Below the pieces are notes generated by a model that ran no database searches, was not told where the DNA came from, and saw nothing but the letters and a program-made list of their open reading frames with translations. The translations under genes and the position numbers were made by a program. Below, piece by piece: positions 1 to 9,077 of a DNA stretch of 64,000 nucleotides. This DNA is from Verrucomicrobiota bacterium (GTDB lineage Bacteria; Verrucomicrobiota; Verrucomicrobiia; Opitutales; Opitutaceae): positions 21,262 through 85,261 of the forward strand of contig JACRKC010000099.1 in NCBI GenBank assembly GCA_016235555.1, given 5' to 3'. Numbering within the stretch: the first letter of the stretch is position 1; each line of letters begins with the position of its first letter.

Positions 1-2241
1 GGTGAGCTCCGGAGCCCCGGCGAAATTCTCCTGCGCGAGGCGCAGCGCCGTCTTTTTCACGTGGGCGTTGGGGCTCGTCTCGATCGTGCGGATGAGGGCG
101 GCGAGGTTTTTCCGGTCGAGCACGGGCACCTCGAGTTTCTTCGCCTCCTTGTGCTGCACCTTCCAGATGCGGGCGAAATAGTGGTCGCGGTCGGGGCGGA
201 CGGCGGCGTTGGCGGGGCTGTGCTGCGGGCCGCGCGTGTCGTTGTGGATCACGGCCTGGTTGTAGAAGTCGACGACGTAGAGCGCGCCGTCGGGGCCGAC
301 GCGGTTCTCGATCGGGCGGAACCAGAGGTCGGTGCTGCGCATGAACTCGGTCTGCTCGCGGCCGGCTTCCTTCTCCACGCGGTAGGTGACGCCGTCGGGG
401 CGCACGAACTGGTGGTGCACGATATTGAGCGTCGGCTCGGTGGTGAAGTAGCTGTAGTTCCACTTCGCGGGCCACGCGCCGCCCTCGTAGATCGCGCAGC
501 CCGCGGCGGCGGTGAAGTTGCCCACCTGATCGATCTGCACGTAGGCCTGCTCGGGCCACGACATCGCGGGGTAGGACCTTTGATTCGTGATCATCCCCTT
601 CCACGAGGTCACGCCGGGAAGTTTGGCTTTCGCCAGCACGCTCTCGGGGAGCACGGTGTGGAAAAAAACGGTGCCACTCGTGGGCTGCGTCCAGAACACC
701 TGGCCGTCCCACGTGATGTCGAGGCCCCAGGTGTTGCCGCCGCGGCTGGAGAAATTCTCGAAGGCGGAGCCGTCGGGTTTGAAGCGCACGACGCCGCTGC
801 CGTCGGGGCCGAATTTCTTCGTGCCGTCGCCGGACGTGACGTCGCCGCGCGAGTAGCCGTGCGTGGCGTAGATCCAACCATCGAGGCCCCAGCGGAGGTT
901 GTTGATGACGGCGTGGGTGTCGTTGATACCGAGGCCGGTGTAGAGCTTGGTGCGGCGGTCGCACACGCCGTCGCCGTCCGTGTCTTCGAGATACCAGATG
1001 TCGGGCGAGCACGCCGCGATGACGCCGTTTTTGTAGAAGACGAAACTCGTAACGAGTTCGAGCTTGTCGGCGAAGACGTGTTTCTGGTCCATGATGCCGT
1101 CGCCATTGGTGTCGGTGAGGATCGAGATGCGGTCCTCGGGGTCGCGGTCGACGCGGGCGCCGCGGAGCGAGCCGCTGTCTTTCCACGGTGCGGCGTTGGG
1201 CGCGCGGCGGCCGTTGGGATATTCGGGAGTCTCGCAGACCCAGAGGCGGCCGCGCTCGTCCCAGTCGATGTTCATGACCTTGTTGATAAGCGGCTCGGAG
1301 GCGACGAGGCTCATGGTGAACTCGGGGTGAATCTCGATCCTGGCGGCGGCTTTCGTCGGCGCGGTGGGACCGCCGGCGACGTAGCGGAGACCGTCGCCGA
1401 GTTCCTCGGGGCGGCAGAGTTCGTCGACGTTGGTGCGCTGGCCGGCCCACGCGATGGCGCGGAGGAGGATGGCGCGGTAGTTGGCGCGATTGAAGTTTTC
1501 GTAGAGGTGGCCGGGGATGGAGACGAACGCACGGTAGGGCTTGGTGCCGCCGGCGACGGTGCGCTCGTAGGTCCAGATCTGCGGCTGGATGTCGTAAATG
1601 TTGACGCCCTTGCGCTGCGCGACGGCCTCGGCGGCGCGGGCCTGCGCATCGCGGTTGCCGCGGCCACCGGTGTCGATCGATTTCGGGGTGTAGGAGACGG
1701 CGAGCACGCGCGCCTCGGGCAGCACGTCCATGTCGTAATAGATCTCGTCGTCCATGCCCCAATTCGAGGCGCCGCGGGAAACCGGGTGATCGCGGTCGGT
1801 GAAGTAGAGGTGCATCGGCGCCTCGAGCCACCTGGTGGTGCCGAAGCGCCACGAGCCGCCCATGATGGACTTGAACCAATCGGGATCGCGCGAGACGGCG
1901 CCGGCGTGGAGTGCGATGATGCCGCCGCCGCGGGCGAGGAAGGCGTTGAGGTTGGCGCGGTCGGTGGCGTCGGGGATGTTGCCACCCTCCTGCGCGTGGA
2001 TGACGAGCACGTCGGTCTCGGCGAGCTGCGCGGCGGTGGGAAAGGTGTTGCCGCCGGAGGCGACGGCGCCGCGGGCGTTGAGGAGCGGCACCCACTCGGC
2101 GAGGAAGCGCGGATGGTCGTGCTGGCCGGGGCCGTGGGACTTCGGGCCGGAGCGGATGAAGACGCGCAGCGGCGCGTCAGCGGCGGACACGGACAATGCG
2201 GCGGAGAGTGAAAGCGCGGCGAGAGCGAGGAGGCGTTTCAT
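1..2241 (-). CDS. ThuA-domain / PVC-type membrane-bound dehydrogenase-like protein (3' end outside window)
   Basis: The open frame begins at the ATG at 2241 and runs off the window edge after 747 codons without a stop, so the C-terminus is missing. Residues 1-20 are a signal peptide (MKRLLALAALSLSAALSVSA). Residues ~22-250 read as a ThuA-like (trehalose-utilisation) domain, with VLVIHAQEGG and GGGIIALHAGAV. From ~320 the sequence matches the beta-propeller of the Planctomycetes/Verrucomicrobia 'membrane-bound dehydrogenase' family (NIDWDERGRLWVCETPEYP), with two Asp-rich calcium-type loops, TDTNGDG (~377) and EDTDGDG (~422). The helical stretch just before the edge could open a HEAT region. 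Family members usually end in a CxxCH haem domain, which would lie outside this window. It is probably periplasmic. Substrate unknown. Confidence 0.9.
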   Translation of the reverse strand, partial: MKRLLALAALSLSAALSVSAADAPLRVFIRSGPKSHGPGQHDHPRFLAEWVPLLNARGAVASGGNTFPTAAQLAETDVLVIHAQEGGNIPDATDRANLNAFLARGGGIIALHAGAVSRDPDWFKSIMGGSWRFGTTRWLEAPMHLYFTDRDHPVSRGASNWGMDDEIYYDMDVLPEARVLAVSYTPKSIDTGGRGNRDAQARAAEAVAQRKGVNIYDIQPQIWTYERTVAGGTKPYRAFVSIPGHLYENFNRANYRAILLRAIAWAGQRTNVDELCRPEELGDGLRYVAGGPTAPTKAAARIEIHPEFTMSLVASEPLINKVMNIDWDERGRLWVCETPEYPNGRRAPNAAPWKDSGSLRGARVDRDPEDRISILTDTNGDGIMDQKHVFADKLELVTSFVFYKNGVIAACSPDIWYLEDTDGDGVCDRRTKLYTGLGINDTHAVINNLRWGLDGWIYATHGYSRGDVTSGDGTKKFGPDGSGVVRFKPDGSAFENFSSRGGNTWGLDITWDGQVFWTQPTSGTVFFHTVLPESVLAKAKLPGVTSWKGMITNQRSYPAMSWPEQAYVQIDQVGNFTAAAGCAIYEGGAWPAKWNYSYFTTEPTLNIVHHQFVRPDGVTYRVEKEAGREQTEFMRSTDLWFRPIENRVGPDGALYVVDFYNQAVIHNDTRGPQHSPANAAVRPDRDHYFARIWKVQHKEAKKLEVPVLDRKNLAALIRTIETSPNAHVKKTALRLAQENFAGAPELT

Positions 2242-2257
2242 GGGGAGGGTTTTTGAG

Positions 2258-2327
2258 AACCACGAAACACACGAAATACACGAAAGGCTGAGAGGGGCTT
2301 TCGTGGGTTTGGTGTGTTTCGTGGTTT
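2258..2327. repeat. Palindromic intergenic repeat, 'cacgaaa' family
   Basis: One arm carries iterated CACGAAA-type words (aaccacgaaacacacgaaat) and the opposite arm ends gtgtttcgtggttt, so the transcript can fold into a hairpin. Related copies lie at 20763-20849 and 52968-53042. It fills the gap between the ThuA-domain gene and the cupin gene. Confidence 0.85.
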
Positions 2328-2334
2328 CTTTGGT

Positions 2335-2784
2335 TCAGAGGCGCGTCTGGCAGACGGGGAGGTTTTGGCGGAGGGATGCCCACGGTCCCTGCGCGGACAC
2401 GTCCTGCGGATCGGGGGCGGCGGCGAGGTCGGCGGGGAGCTTCGCGGGCGAGAGGATGGCGAGGAACACGAGCGGCTCGGCATGGGGGTTGTAGGTCGCG
2501 TGGATCGTGCCAGCGGGGATGTGCGCCATCTCGCCCGCGCTCAGGATGCGGTGCTCGGTGCCGACCCACTGCTCGGCGCGGCCATAGACGACGTAGATGA
2601 TCTCCTCGCGATGCGGATGGAAATGGAACGGATGGCAGTGCATCGGATCCATGTTGGCGCGGACGAGCAGGAGTTTTTCGGCGGCGACAAGGTCGGGACG
2701 GCAAAGCCACTCGTTGTTGGTCCACGCGTTGGGCTCGCGCAGGGCGTCGGCGATCTGGACGAAACGGCGGTCGGAGGGGGACAT
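2335..2784 (-). CDS. Cupin domain protein
   Basis: A 149-residue single-domain cupin. Both cupin motifs are complete. Motif 1 is HFHPHREEIIYVVYG (two His, then Glu and Gly) and motif 2 is GEMAHIPAGTIHATYN (Pro-x-Gly-x2-His-x3-Asn), so the metal site should be intact. No signal peptide is seen, so it is probably cytoplasmic. The ATG at 2784 is preferred over a TTG at 2799, because the extra upstream codons fall in the palindromic repeat between this gene and the next. Same strand as the ThuA-domain gene downstream and the TIM-barrel gene upstream, but separated from both by palindromic repeats. Substrate not predictable; sugar or sugar-acid binding would fit the context. Confidence 0.9.
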   Translation of the reverse strand: MSPSDRRFVQIADALREPNAWTNNEWLCRPDLVAAEKLLLVRANMDPMHCHPFHFHPHREEIIYVVYGRAEQWVGTEHRILSAGEMAHIPAGTIHATYNPHAEPLVFLAILSPAKLPADLAAAPDPQDVSAQGPWASLRQNLPVCQTRL

Positions 2785-2790
2785 GGATTG

Positions 2791-2854
2791 AAACCGCAAA
2801 GAACGCAGAGGTCGCAGAGAATCTACTTTGCGCGCTTTGCGTTCCTTGCGGTTA
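2791..2854. repeat. Palindromic intergenic repeat, 'aaccgcaaagaacgc' family
   Basis: Arms aaaccgcaaagaacgcagag and ctttgcgttccttgcggtt are complementary. The distal end supplies the TAA stop (2852-2854) of the upstream TIM-barrel gene. A related copy lies at 52757-52840. Confidence 0.85.
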
Positions 2855-3733
2855 GTTTTTCAGGCGTTTCGTGGCGGGGACTTTCAGCGATTTGAATTTC
2901 CGCGTGAGGTCGGTGAGGGACTGCTCGACGCCCATGCGTTCGAGGCTGCTGGCGCCGACGAAGCCGACACAGTCCGTCCCGGCGATGACGCGCGCGGCGT
3001 CCTCGGGCGTGTTGATCGGGCCGCCGTGGCAGAGGAAGAAGATGTCCTTCCGCACGGCGCGGGCGGCGTCGATGATGTTTTGGGTGACTTTGAGCGTGTG
3101 CGGCCAGCTCACGACGGCGTTCTTCACGCCGATGCTGCCACCGACGGTCGTGCCGACGTGCGCGATGATTGCGTCGGCGCCGGCCTTGGCCATCTCGGCG
3201 GCTTCCTCGGGCGAGCCGACGTAGACGATCGAGAAGAGATCCATGCGGCGCGCGAGGGCGACCATCTCGTATTCCTTCTTCACGCTCATGCCCGTCTCTT
3301 CGAGCACACCGCGGAAATGGCCGTCGACGATCGTGTGCGTGGGGAAATTGTTCACGCCGGAGAAGCCCATTTCCTTCACCTGGCCGAGCCAGTGCCACAT
3401 GCGGCGGCGCGGGTCGGTGGCGTGCACGCCGCAGATGACGGGAACCTCCTCAACCACGGGCAGCACCTCGAACTCGCCGATCTCCATCGCGATGGCGTTG
3501 GCGTCGCCGTAGGCCATCATGCCGGCGGTGGAGCCGTGGCCCATCATGCGGAAGCGGCCGCTGTTGTAGATGATGATGAGATCGGCGCCGCCTTTCTCGA
3601 TGAACTTGGCGCTGATGCCGGTGCCGGCACCGGCGGCGATGATCGCCTGCTTCTTCTTCAGCGTGGCGGCGAGGCGTTCGCGCACTTCCTCGCGCGTGTA
3701 AGGGTTTCCTTTTCCGGTCCAGGGATTGGGCAT
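2852..3733 (-). CDS. Phosphoenolpyruvate hydrolase-like TIM-barrel protein
   Basis: 293 residues from the ATG at 3733 (MPNPWTGKGNPYTREEV). The sequence resembles the PEP_hydrolase / 'TIM-barrel signal transduction' family: IIAAGAGTGISAKFIEKGGA near the N-terminus, DLIIIYNSGRFRMMGHGS, then VICGVHATDP, GFSGVNNFPT, IIAHVGTTVGGSIG and FFLCHGGPINTPEDA on successive barrel strands. Length suits the family. It is expected to be cytoplasmic and to act on a small carboxylated or phosphorylated substrate; biochemical data for the family are thin. An upstream ATG (MAAPPAQRV) would add a low-complexity Pro/Arg tail and is less likely. A 31 bp motif shared with two TonB-receptor promoters lies 104-134 bp upstream of the ATG, which suggests co-regulation with those receptors. 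Confidence 0.85.
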   Translation of the reverse strand: MPNPWTGKGNPYTREEVRERLAATLKKKQAIIAAGAGTGISAKFIEKGGADLIIIYNSGRFRMMGHGSTAGMMAYGDANAIAMEIGEFEVLPVVEEVPVICGVHATDPRRRMWHWLGQVKEMGFSGVNNFPTHTIVDGHFRGVLEETGMSVKKEYEMVALARRMDLFSIVYVGSPEEAAEMAKAGADAIIAHVGTTVGGSIGVKNAVVSWPHTLKVTQNIIDAARAVRKDIFFLCHGGPINTPEDAARVIAGTDCVGFVGASSLERMGVEQSLTDLTRKFKSLKVPATKRLKN

Positions 3734-4061
3734 GACGAAGGGAGTGAGGGAATGAGGGAGAGTGGGAGTAAGGGGCGGGCGAGCGGTCGGAGGGGGACGG
3801 ACACGCTGCGCGGGGGGAGCCGCCATGAAAAGAACGGGCCGCACACATTCAACAGACGAATTTGCACCCGCTAGCCTCCAGTGCATCTCAGTTTCCTACA
3901 AAGTGTCCGCCCCACGGGGTGGGCCGGGCGCTCCGCGCACCGCCAGATCGCTGCGGTCTCTGTGCGCCTTTGGCCGCCCGCGGAGCGGATGGCCCACCTT
4001 TCGACAGGCGGCAAGAGAGTGACATACTCCCTCAACCACCGGGCGCGCCTCGACAGACAGC
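3734..4061. other. Intergenic region with repeat and putative operator
   Basis: No gene seen. It holds the shared 31 bp motif at 3838-3867 and, at 3905-4003, a palindromic repeat of the 'gggccgggcgctccgcg' family (arms ggtgggccgggcgctccgcg and gcccgcggagcggatggccc). Similar copies lie at ~15060, 46330-46500 and 62440-62480. Confidence 0.7.
3838..3867 (-). promoter_or_regulatory. Copy 1 of a shared 31 bp promoter motif
   Basis: Read towards the PEP-hydrolase-like gene it is GTGCAAATTCGTC then TGTTGAATGTGTGCGGCC. It matches copies at 8987-9016 and 23817-23847 at most positions, with the core words CAAAxTCGTC and GAATGTGTG at the same spacing. It probably is a regulator binding site; which regulator binds is unknown. 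Confidence 0.65.
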
Positions 4062-5669
4062 TTAATTGTAGGCGGTCGGCGTCTTCACGCCTTTCGGCAC
4101 CGCCTTCACCCGCAACGCCCAGTCGTGCCACGCCTGGTTGAGCCGGGCGACGATGTCCGGGTGCTCGGCGGCGACGTTGTGCAACTCGGTGCGGTCGGTG
4201 ACGACATTGTAAAGCTCCCATTGGAACTCGCCGTAGCGGGCCGTGGCCTTCCAATCGCCCCAGCGGACGGCGCAGTTGTTGGAGTGCTCGAAGAAGAGAA
4301 ACTCCGCCGCCGGCCGAGACCCCGCGGTGAAGAACGGCGCGAGAGTGCGGCCCTCCATCGGGTGGATCAGCTCGCTGGCGAACATCGCCGGATATTTCGC
4401 CCCGGCGAGCTCGACGAAGGTCGGCATGAAATCGATCACGTGCGCGGGATCGCGGACGAACGTCCCGGCGAGCCGCGACGCGATGCCCTTCGGCCAGTGC
4501 GCGATGCAGGGCGCGGCGATGCCGCCTTCGGTGGGGTTGTTCTTGTAGAGGCGGAACGGCGTGTCGGACACGTTCGCCCAGCCGCGACCGTAGGAGATGG
4601 AGCCGGCCTTGTCGGGGTTGTTGATGTCGGCGAAGGCGCCGCCGCCCAACTCGCTGTAGGGCTCGGCGCACGCGCCGTTGTCGGACAGAAACACGATGAG
4701 CGTGTTGTCGAGTCGCTGCGTGCGCTCGAGGTAAGCGAGCAATTTGCCGACGTTCTCATCGAGGCTATGCACCTGCGCAGCGTAGACGGCCATGCGGTAG
4801 TCGGCCTCCTTCTGCTGCGCCGCGGGCACGTTGCTCCAGGGGCGCACTTTCTCGTCGCGCGGCGAGAGCGCGAGCGACGCGGGGAAAAGTCCCATCTCGA
4901 TCTGGCGGCGAAAACGCTGCGCGCGCATCTCGTCCCAGCCGGCGAGGTAGCGGCCGGCGAATTTCTTGATGTCGGATTCCTTCGCGTGGAGCGGCCAGTG
5001 CGGGGCGTTGAAGGCGAGATAGAGGAAGAACGGCGCGCCGTCCTTCGCCGCATCGACAAACTCGATCGCTTTGTCGGTGAAGGCATCGGTCGTGTAATAC
5101 GTCGCGGGATCGGGCGGAGGGAGCGACGCGTCGTCGAGGGTGAGGCCACGCTCGCCGCTCGGTTTGAAGTAGCTGAAGGCGCCCGCGAGGCTGCCGTAGT
5201 AGCGCTCGAAGCCGCGCTGCGCCGGCCGCTGCTCGGGCGCTTCGCTGCCGAGGTGCCACTTGCCGGTCATGTAGGTGTGGTAGCCGGCCGTCCGCAGCAC
5301 CTCGGCGATCGTGACGCAGTTGCGGTTGATGTGCCCGCGGTAGCCGTCGACACCGAAGTCGAAGCGGACGCGGCCCTCCGACACCATCATGCCGACGCCG
5401 GTTTGGTGCTGATAAAGGCCGGTGAGCAGCGACGCGCGCGTGGGGCAGCAACGCGAGGTGTTGTAGAACTGCGTGAACCGGATGCCGCCGCGCGCCAGCC
5501 GGTCGAGATTCGGTGTGTGGATCTCCGACCCGTAGCAGCCGAGATCGGAGAAGCCCAGGTCGTCGGCGAGGATGACGACGATGTTGGGACGCGGTGCGGG
5601 AGCGGCCGTGGCAGAAGTGGTCACCGTGAGGAGCGCGATGGCGAGAAGAGCGAAAAGGAGCGAGCGCAT
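4062..5669 (-). CDS. Secreted sulfatase (arylsulfatase family)
   Basis: 535 residues from the ATG at 5669. A signal peptide covers residues 1-23 (MRSLLFALLAIALLTVTTSA). The sulfatase fold starts at PNIVVILADDLGFSDLGCYG, which carries the metal-binding Asp pair. The C-x-P-x-R maturation signature is C74-C-P-T-R78 within SRCCPTRASLLTG, so Cys74 should be converted to formylglycine. GKWHLG and later SDNGA are further sulfatase hallmarks. Length is typical of S1-family enzymes. It should remove sulfate esters from a carbohydrate in the periplasm or outside the cell. It lies in the same orientation as the downstream TIM-barrel gene and the TonB receptor upstream, about 100 bp from that receptor's stop. 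No sulfatase-maturing enzyme is in the window. Specific substrate unknown. Confidence 0.93.
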   Translation of the reverse strand: MRSLLFALLAIALLTVTTSATAAPAPRPNIVVILADDLGFSDLGCYGSEIHTPNLDRLARGGIRFTQFYNTSRCCPTRASLLTGLYQHQTGVGMMVSEGRVRFDFGVDGYRGHINRNCVTIAEVLRTAGYHTYMTGKWHLGSEAPEQRPAQRGFERYYGSLAGAFSYFKPSGERGLTLDDASLPPPDPATYYTTDAFTDKAIEFVDAAKDGAPFFLYLAFNAPHWPLHAKESDIKKFAGRYLAGWDEMRAQRFRRQIEMGLFPASLALSPRDEKVRPWSNVPAAQQKEADYRMAVYAAQVHSLDENVGKLLAYLERTQRLDNTLIVFLSDNGACAEPYSELGGGAFADINNPDKAGSISYGRGWANVSDTPFRLYKNNPTEGGIAAPCIAHWPKGIASRLAGTFVRDPAHVIDFMPTFVELAGAKYPAMFASELIHPMEGRTLAPFFTAGSRPAAEFLFFEHSNNCAVRWGDWKATARYGEFQWELYNVVTDRTELHNVAAEHPDIVARLNQAWHDWALRVKAVPKGVKTPTAYN

Positions 5670-5770
5670 GGGGGCGGAACTATTCACCACGGATGGCACG
5701 GATTGAGGTGGGACTGAGGAGGGGCAGATAGATTGCTTCGTCGCTGCGCGCCTCGCAATGACCGCCGTTT

Positions 5771-8700
5771 TTAGAACGTGCCCTTCACGCCGAAGGTCCA
5801 GAGGGCGGCGAAGTCGGTGGACTGACGGAAGCGGGCGCTGGCGGGGGTCTGCGGGCCGTAGATCACGATGCGCTCGGTCTGGTCGTTCACGTTGCGGAGG
5901 TTGAAAAAGAACACGAGGCTGCGGCGCAGTGCCACTTCACCGAGGACGTCGATGTAGAGGCGGTCGTCGCGCCAGTTGTAGATCGACGGGCCGATGCGGT
6001 CGGTGCCCGTCGCGGTGACGGCGCCCTGGCGGCGCTGGCCCTGATAGTTGAAGTTCACGCGGAGATTGTAGCGCGGACGCGTGAGGCTGATGCCCCAGTT
6101 GGCGCCCTTCGGTTGGTAACCAGAGAAGAAATCGGCGGCGCCGCCGGTGACGCGCTGGCGGCTCAAGTTGCCGAAGACCTGGACGCCGCGCGCCCATTGC
6201 GGGAGAAAGGTGAGGGCCTGCTTGTAGTTGATATCGAAGCCCTCGACGCGAGTGGAGTCCGCGAGGTTATACTGCGTGGCGACGTCGTATTTGCCGTAGA
6301 CGGCGGGATCGAGGCCGTAGAGCGCGAGGAATTCGGACGTGGGCGCGGCGTTGTTCTGCGCCCAGAAATTCTGGAAGTCGCGGCGGAACGCGCCTGCTGA
6401 GAGGACACCGACGCCGGGGAAATAATACTCGAGGCGCACCATCTTGGTGCGCGCCGTCCAAGGTTTGATGCCGATGTTGGCCACGGTGGTGACGTTGGTG
6501 GGCGAAGCCTGCGACTCGGTGTCCGGAAGCGTGACGCCGCCGGTGTAGAGATCGAAATTCGGGCGGCCGATGGAGTGATAGTAGGCCGCGCGCGCGGTGA
6601 GGTTTTCGCGGAGCGCGTAGCTGGCGTTGAGGCTCGGGAACAGCGTGAGGTATTCCTTCTTCGCCTTTGTGCCGCGGAAGATACGCGTGAGCTGCGCGGA
6701 GGCGAGGGCGTCGGACGTGATGGCGACGGGGCGGCCGTTGGTGCCGAGAATGACGCGGCCGGAGGCGTCGCGCTGGTAGTTGCGCGTGGGATCGTTGAGC
6801 GGACCCTGGCCGTCGATGTTGGTTTGCTCGGCGCGGAGACCGCCGACGAATTTCAGGCGGTTGTCGAGGAAGGCGGCGTCGCCGCGGAGGAAGGCGGCGG
6901 AGATCATTTCGCGAGCGAAGCGCGAGTTGTTGACTTTGGAAATGTAGTTGGTGGCGGCGTTGGTGGTGAACTGCGCGGGGTTCGCCTGGAAGAACTGATA
7001 AAGGCCGTCGTTGCCCACGCGCTGGGTGAGCGGGAAACCGAACGGCGCCGTTTCCTGCGAGAGCGACGGATCGAGGAAGCGCGCGGCGGAATCGTCGTTG
7101 CCGACGGGCGTGGTGCTGGCTCGGCCGTCGGCGCCGACGAAGTTGTAGGTCGGCTGGTTGAAGGCGTTGTCGCGCTGGGAGACGAGCCAGTTGAGGCCGG
7201 CCTTCAGCGAGAACGGGACGGCACCGCGAAAATCACGGCCGGCCGTGAAGGTGACATTGCGGCGGAGATCGGCGATGACGCTCTCGGTGCTGTTGGCGGT
7301 GGCGAGCGAGTAGGAGGAAAGGCTGTAGGGATCGACGACGGCGCCCGTGGTGCCATCAGTGACGGTGATGCGCTCGGGCCGGCCGGGGTAGTCGGGCTGG
7401 ATATCGTCGAAGGCGATCGTGAGGCCGGTGCGGCGGGTGGTGGCGTTGAAGAAACGGCCGACCTGCACGTCGACGTGGTTGTTGACGTTGGAGGAGTAGC
7501 TGGCGGCGGACTCGAATTTCCAGACCGGGCCGCGGTGATACCAGAACAGCGTGGGCATGGCGGTTTTGTTGACGCGCTCGCGGCCCTCGATGGCGAGGTT
7601 GAGCTCGGCGGTGCCGACGCGGCTGCGCGTGGACGTGAGCGAGAAGCCGGCGGGATCGACCTGGTTGATCTGAAACGCGAGGGCCTTGTTGAGGTAGCCG
7701 ATGGTCGTGCGCGCGGCGTGGAAGCCGACCGAGATGCGGTCGTGTTGGGTGAGTCGGAAGTCGAGCGTGATGCCGAGCGAGAGGCGCGTGGTGAACTTGC
7801 CGCCGTCCTCGACGGAATACCGCGAGAGATAGGGCAGGTCGGGCGTCGTGTGCGGAAATGCGACGCCATTGGTGATCGCGCTGGCGCCGCGCCAGAGGGC
7901 GACGGGCGTGTCCTGCGAGGAGAACTGCGAGGCGGAGCCGGCGGAGATGGTGTAACCGAAGGACTTGTTCACCGGCGCGGAGTAGCTGAAATCGGCGCCG
8001 GGGCGGATCTTGTTCGTGGCGTGGCCGCGCGGGCCGGGTGTGGCGCTGAGGCTCTTGTTGTTGTCCCGCATGAGCGCGGAGAGCGAGTAGTTGAAGAGCG
8101 GCTTGGTGCGCTCAAAGGCGCTGCGCGGGACGAGATTCACGGTGCCGGCGAGGGCGGAGCCGGGCGACTCGGCGGTGGGCGAATACTCGAGTTCGACGCG
8201 GGAGAGATTGTTGGTGGAAAAGAAATCCATGTTGAACGAGCGGCCGCGGCCGCCGTCGCCGCTGGAGCTGGCCATGCTGAGGCCGCCGAGCGTGACGGGG
8301 ACGTTGTCGGGCGGAACGCCGTTGATGGAGATGGAGCGGGCGTTGCCGCCGACGTAGTCGACCGAGACGCCGGGGAGGAACTTGAGAAACTCGCCGATGT
8401 TGCCTTCGGCGACGGCGCCGAACTCCTCGGTCGAGACGACGTTCTTGATGCTGGAGGCCACGCGCTGCTCGTTGATCGCGTAGGCGGCGCCGTCCATTTC
8501 GCGGGACGAAGCGACGGTGAATTGCGACAGACGCACGATGTCTTCGCCGCCCTTCGCGGCGCCGGGCTCGGTCGCGCTGGTGAGCTTGAAGTCGTGCGGC
8601 GTCACTGCGCCGGCGGTCACGGCCACGGTGGCGCTCTCCGCGCGCAGACCCGTGTAGAAAGTGACCACGCGGGCGTTGCCGGCGGGCACGCCGTCGAGGC

Positions 8701-8914
8701 GATACGAGCCGTCGGACGCGGTGAACGTCGTGAGCGCGGTGCCCTCCACCGTGAGGCGCACGTTTTCGAGATAGGCGTCGCGACCAGCGTGCAACACCCG
8801 ACCTTCGATCGCGCCGGTGGCGGCCTGGGCTCGAAGCGCGGCGGGCAGCACCGAGAAGACCAGACCGAGAAGCAGCGCCCGGGCGCGGCCGGACGAAAAA
8901 GGCGACGAGTTCAT
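5771..8914 (-). CDS. TonB-dependent receptor 1 (carboxypeptidase-regulatory-like N-domain)
   Basis: 1047 residues from the ATG at 8914 (MNSSPFSSGRARALLLGLV), with a signal peptide ending near LRAQ. Residues ~32-110 form a carboxypeptidase-regulatory-like beta-sandwich (ATGAIEGRVLH, DGSYRLDGVPAG). Next comes a TonB-box-like segment (DIVRLSQFTVAS) and the INEQR motif typical of verrucomicrobial receptors. The plug follows at ~150-270 (GEFLKFLPGVSVDYVGGNAR, SPGSALAGTVNLVPRSAF), then a long barrel ending in FGVKGTF, the terminal Phe expected for outer-membrane insertion. It resembles receptor 2 (23906-27037) throughout and shares its upstream motif. It is divergent from an AraC regulator across 163 bp. 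The likely cargo is an oligosaccharide. Confidence 0.95.
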   Translation of the reverse strand: MNSSPFSSGRARALLLGLVFSVLPAALRAQAATGAIEGRVLHAGRDAYLENVRLTVEGTALTTFTASDGSYRLDGVPAGNARVVTFYTGLRAESATVAVTAGAVTPHDFKLTSATEPGAAKGGEDIVRLSQFTVASSREMDGAAYAINEQRVASSIKNVVSTEEFGAVAEGNIGEFLKFLPGVSVDYVGGNARSISINGVPPDNVPVTLGGLSMASSSGDGGRGRSFNMDFFSTNNLSRVELEYSPTAESPGSALAGTVNLVPRSAFERTKPLFNYSLSALMRDNNKSLSATPGPRGHATNKIRPGADFSYSAPVNKSFGYTISAGSASQFSSQDTPVALWRGASAITNGVAFPHTTPDLPYLSRYSVEDGGKFTTRLSLGITLDFRLTQHDRISVGFHAARTTIGYLNKALAFQINQVDPAGFSLTSTRSRVGTAELNLAIEGRERVNKTAMPTLFWYHRGPVWKFESAASYSSNVNNHVDVQVGRFFNATTRRTGLTIAFDDIQPDYPGRPERITVTDGTTGAVVDPYSLSSYSLATANSTESVIADLRRNVTFTAGRDFRGAVPFSLKAGLNWLVSQRDNAFNQPTYNFVGADGRASTTPVGNDDSAARFLDPSLSQETAPFGFPLTQRVGNDGLYQFFQANPAQFTTNAATNYISKVNNSRFAREMISAAFLRGDAAFLDNRLKFVGGLRAEQTNIDGQGPLNDPTRNYQRDASGRVILGTNGRPVAITSDALASAQLTRIFRGTKAKKEYLTLFPSLNASYALRENLTARAAYYHSIGRPNFDLYTGGVTLPDTESQASPTNVTTVANIGIKPWTARTKMVRLEYYFPGVGVLSAGAFRRDFQNFWAQNNAAPTSEFLALYGLDPAVYGKYDVATQYNLADSTRVEGFDINYKQALTFLPQWARGVQVFGNLSRQRVTGGAADFFSGYQPKGANWGISLTRPRYNLRVNFNYQGQRRQGAVTATGTDRIGPSIYNWRDDRLYIDVLGEVALRRSLVFFFNLRNVNDQTERIVIYGPQTPASARFRQSTDFAALWTFGVKGTF

Positions 8915-8986
8915 ATTGGGGTTGGCGCGCAAGGCAGCGGCGCGGTGGAAAATACTCCGGAATGATCCGCGCCCCGGCAACGTCCG

Positions 8987-9016
8987 GCCTCACACATTCA
9001 CGCGACGATTTTGCAC
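8987..9016 (-). promoter_or_regulatory. Copy 2 of a shared 31 bp promoter motif, between TonB receptor 1 and AraC
   Basis: Read towards the receptor: GTGCAAAATCGTC then GCGTGAATGTGTGAGGCC. It lies 73 bp upstream of the receptor ATG and ~61 bp upstream of the AraC ATG, where a divergent regulator would bind. See copies at 3838-3867 and 23817-23847. Confidence 0.7.
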
Positions 9017-9077
9017 ATGGGCGGGAGGAAAAGGAACGTTGCGAGCGGCGGAGCGGCGGCGTTGGCTCGGGCTCGCG

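Noticed and set aside
61..2211. A 716-codon open frame on the plus strand
   Set aside because: Antisense to the ThuA-domain gene, with no recognisable motif and composition typical of mirror frames.
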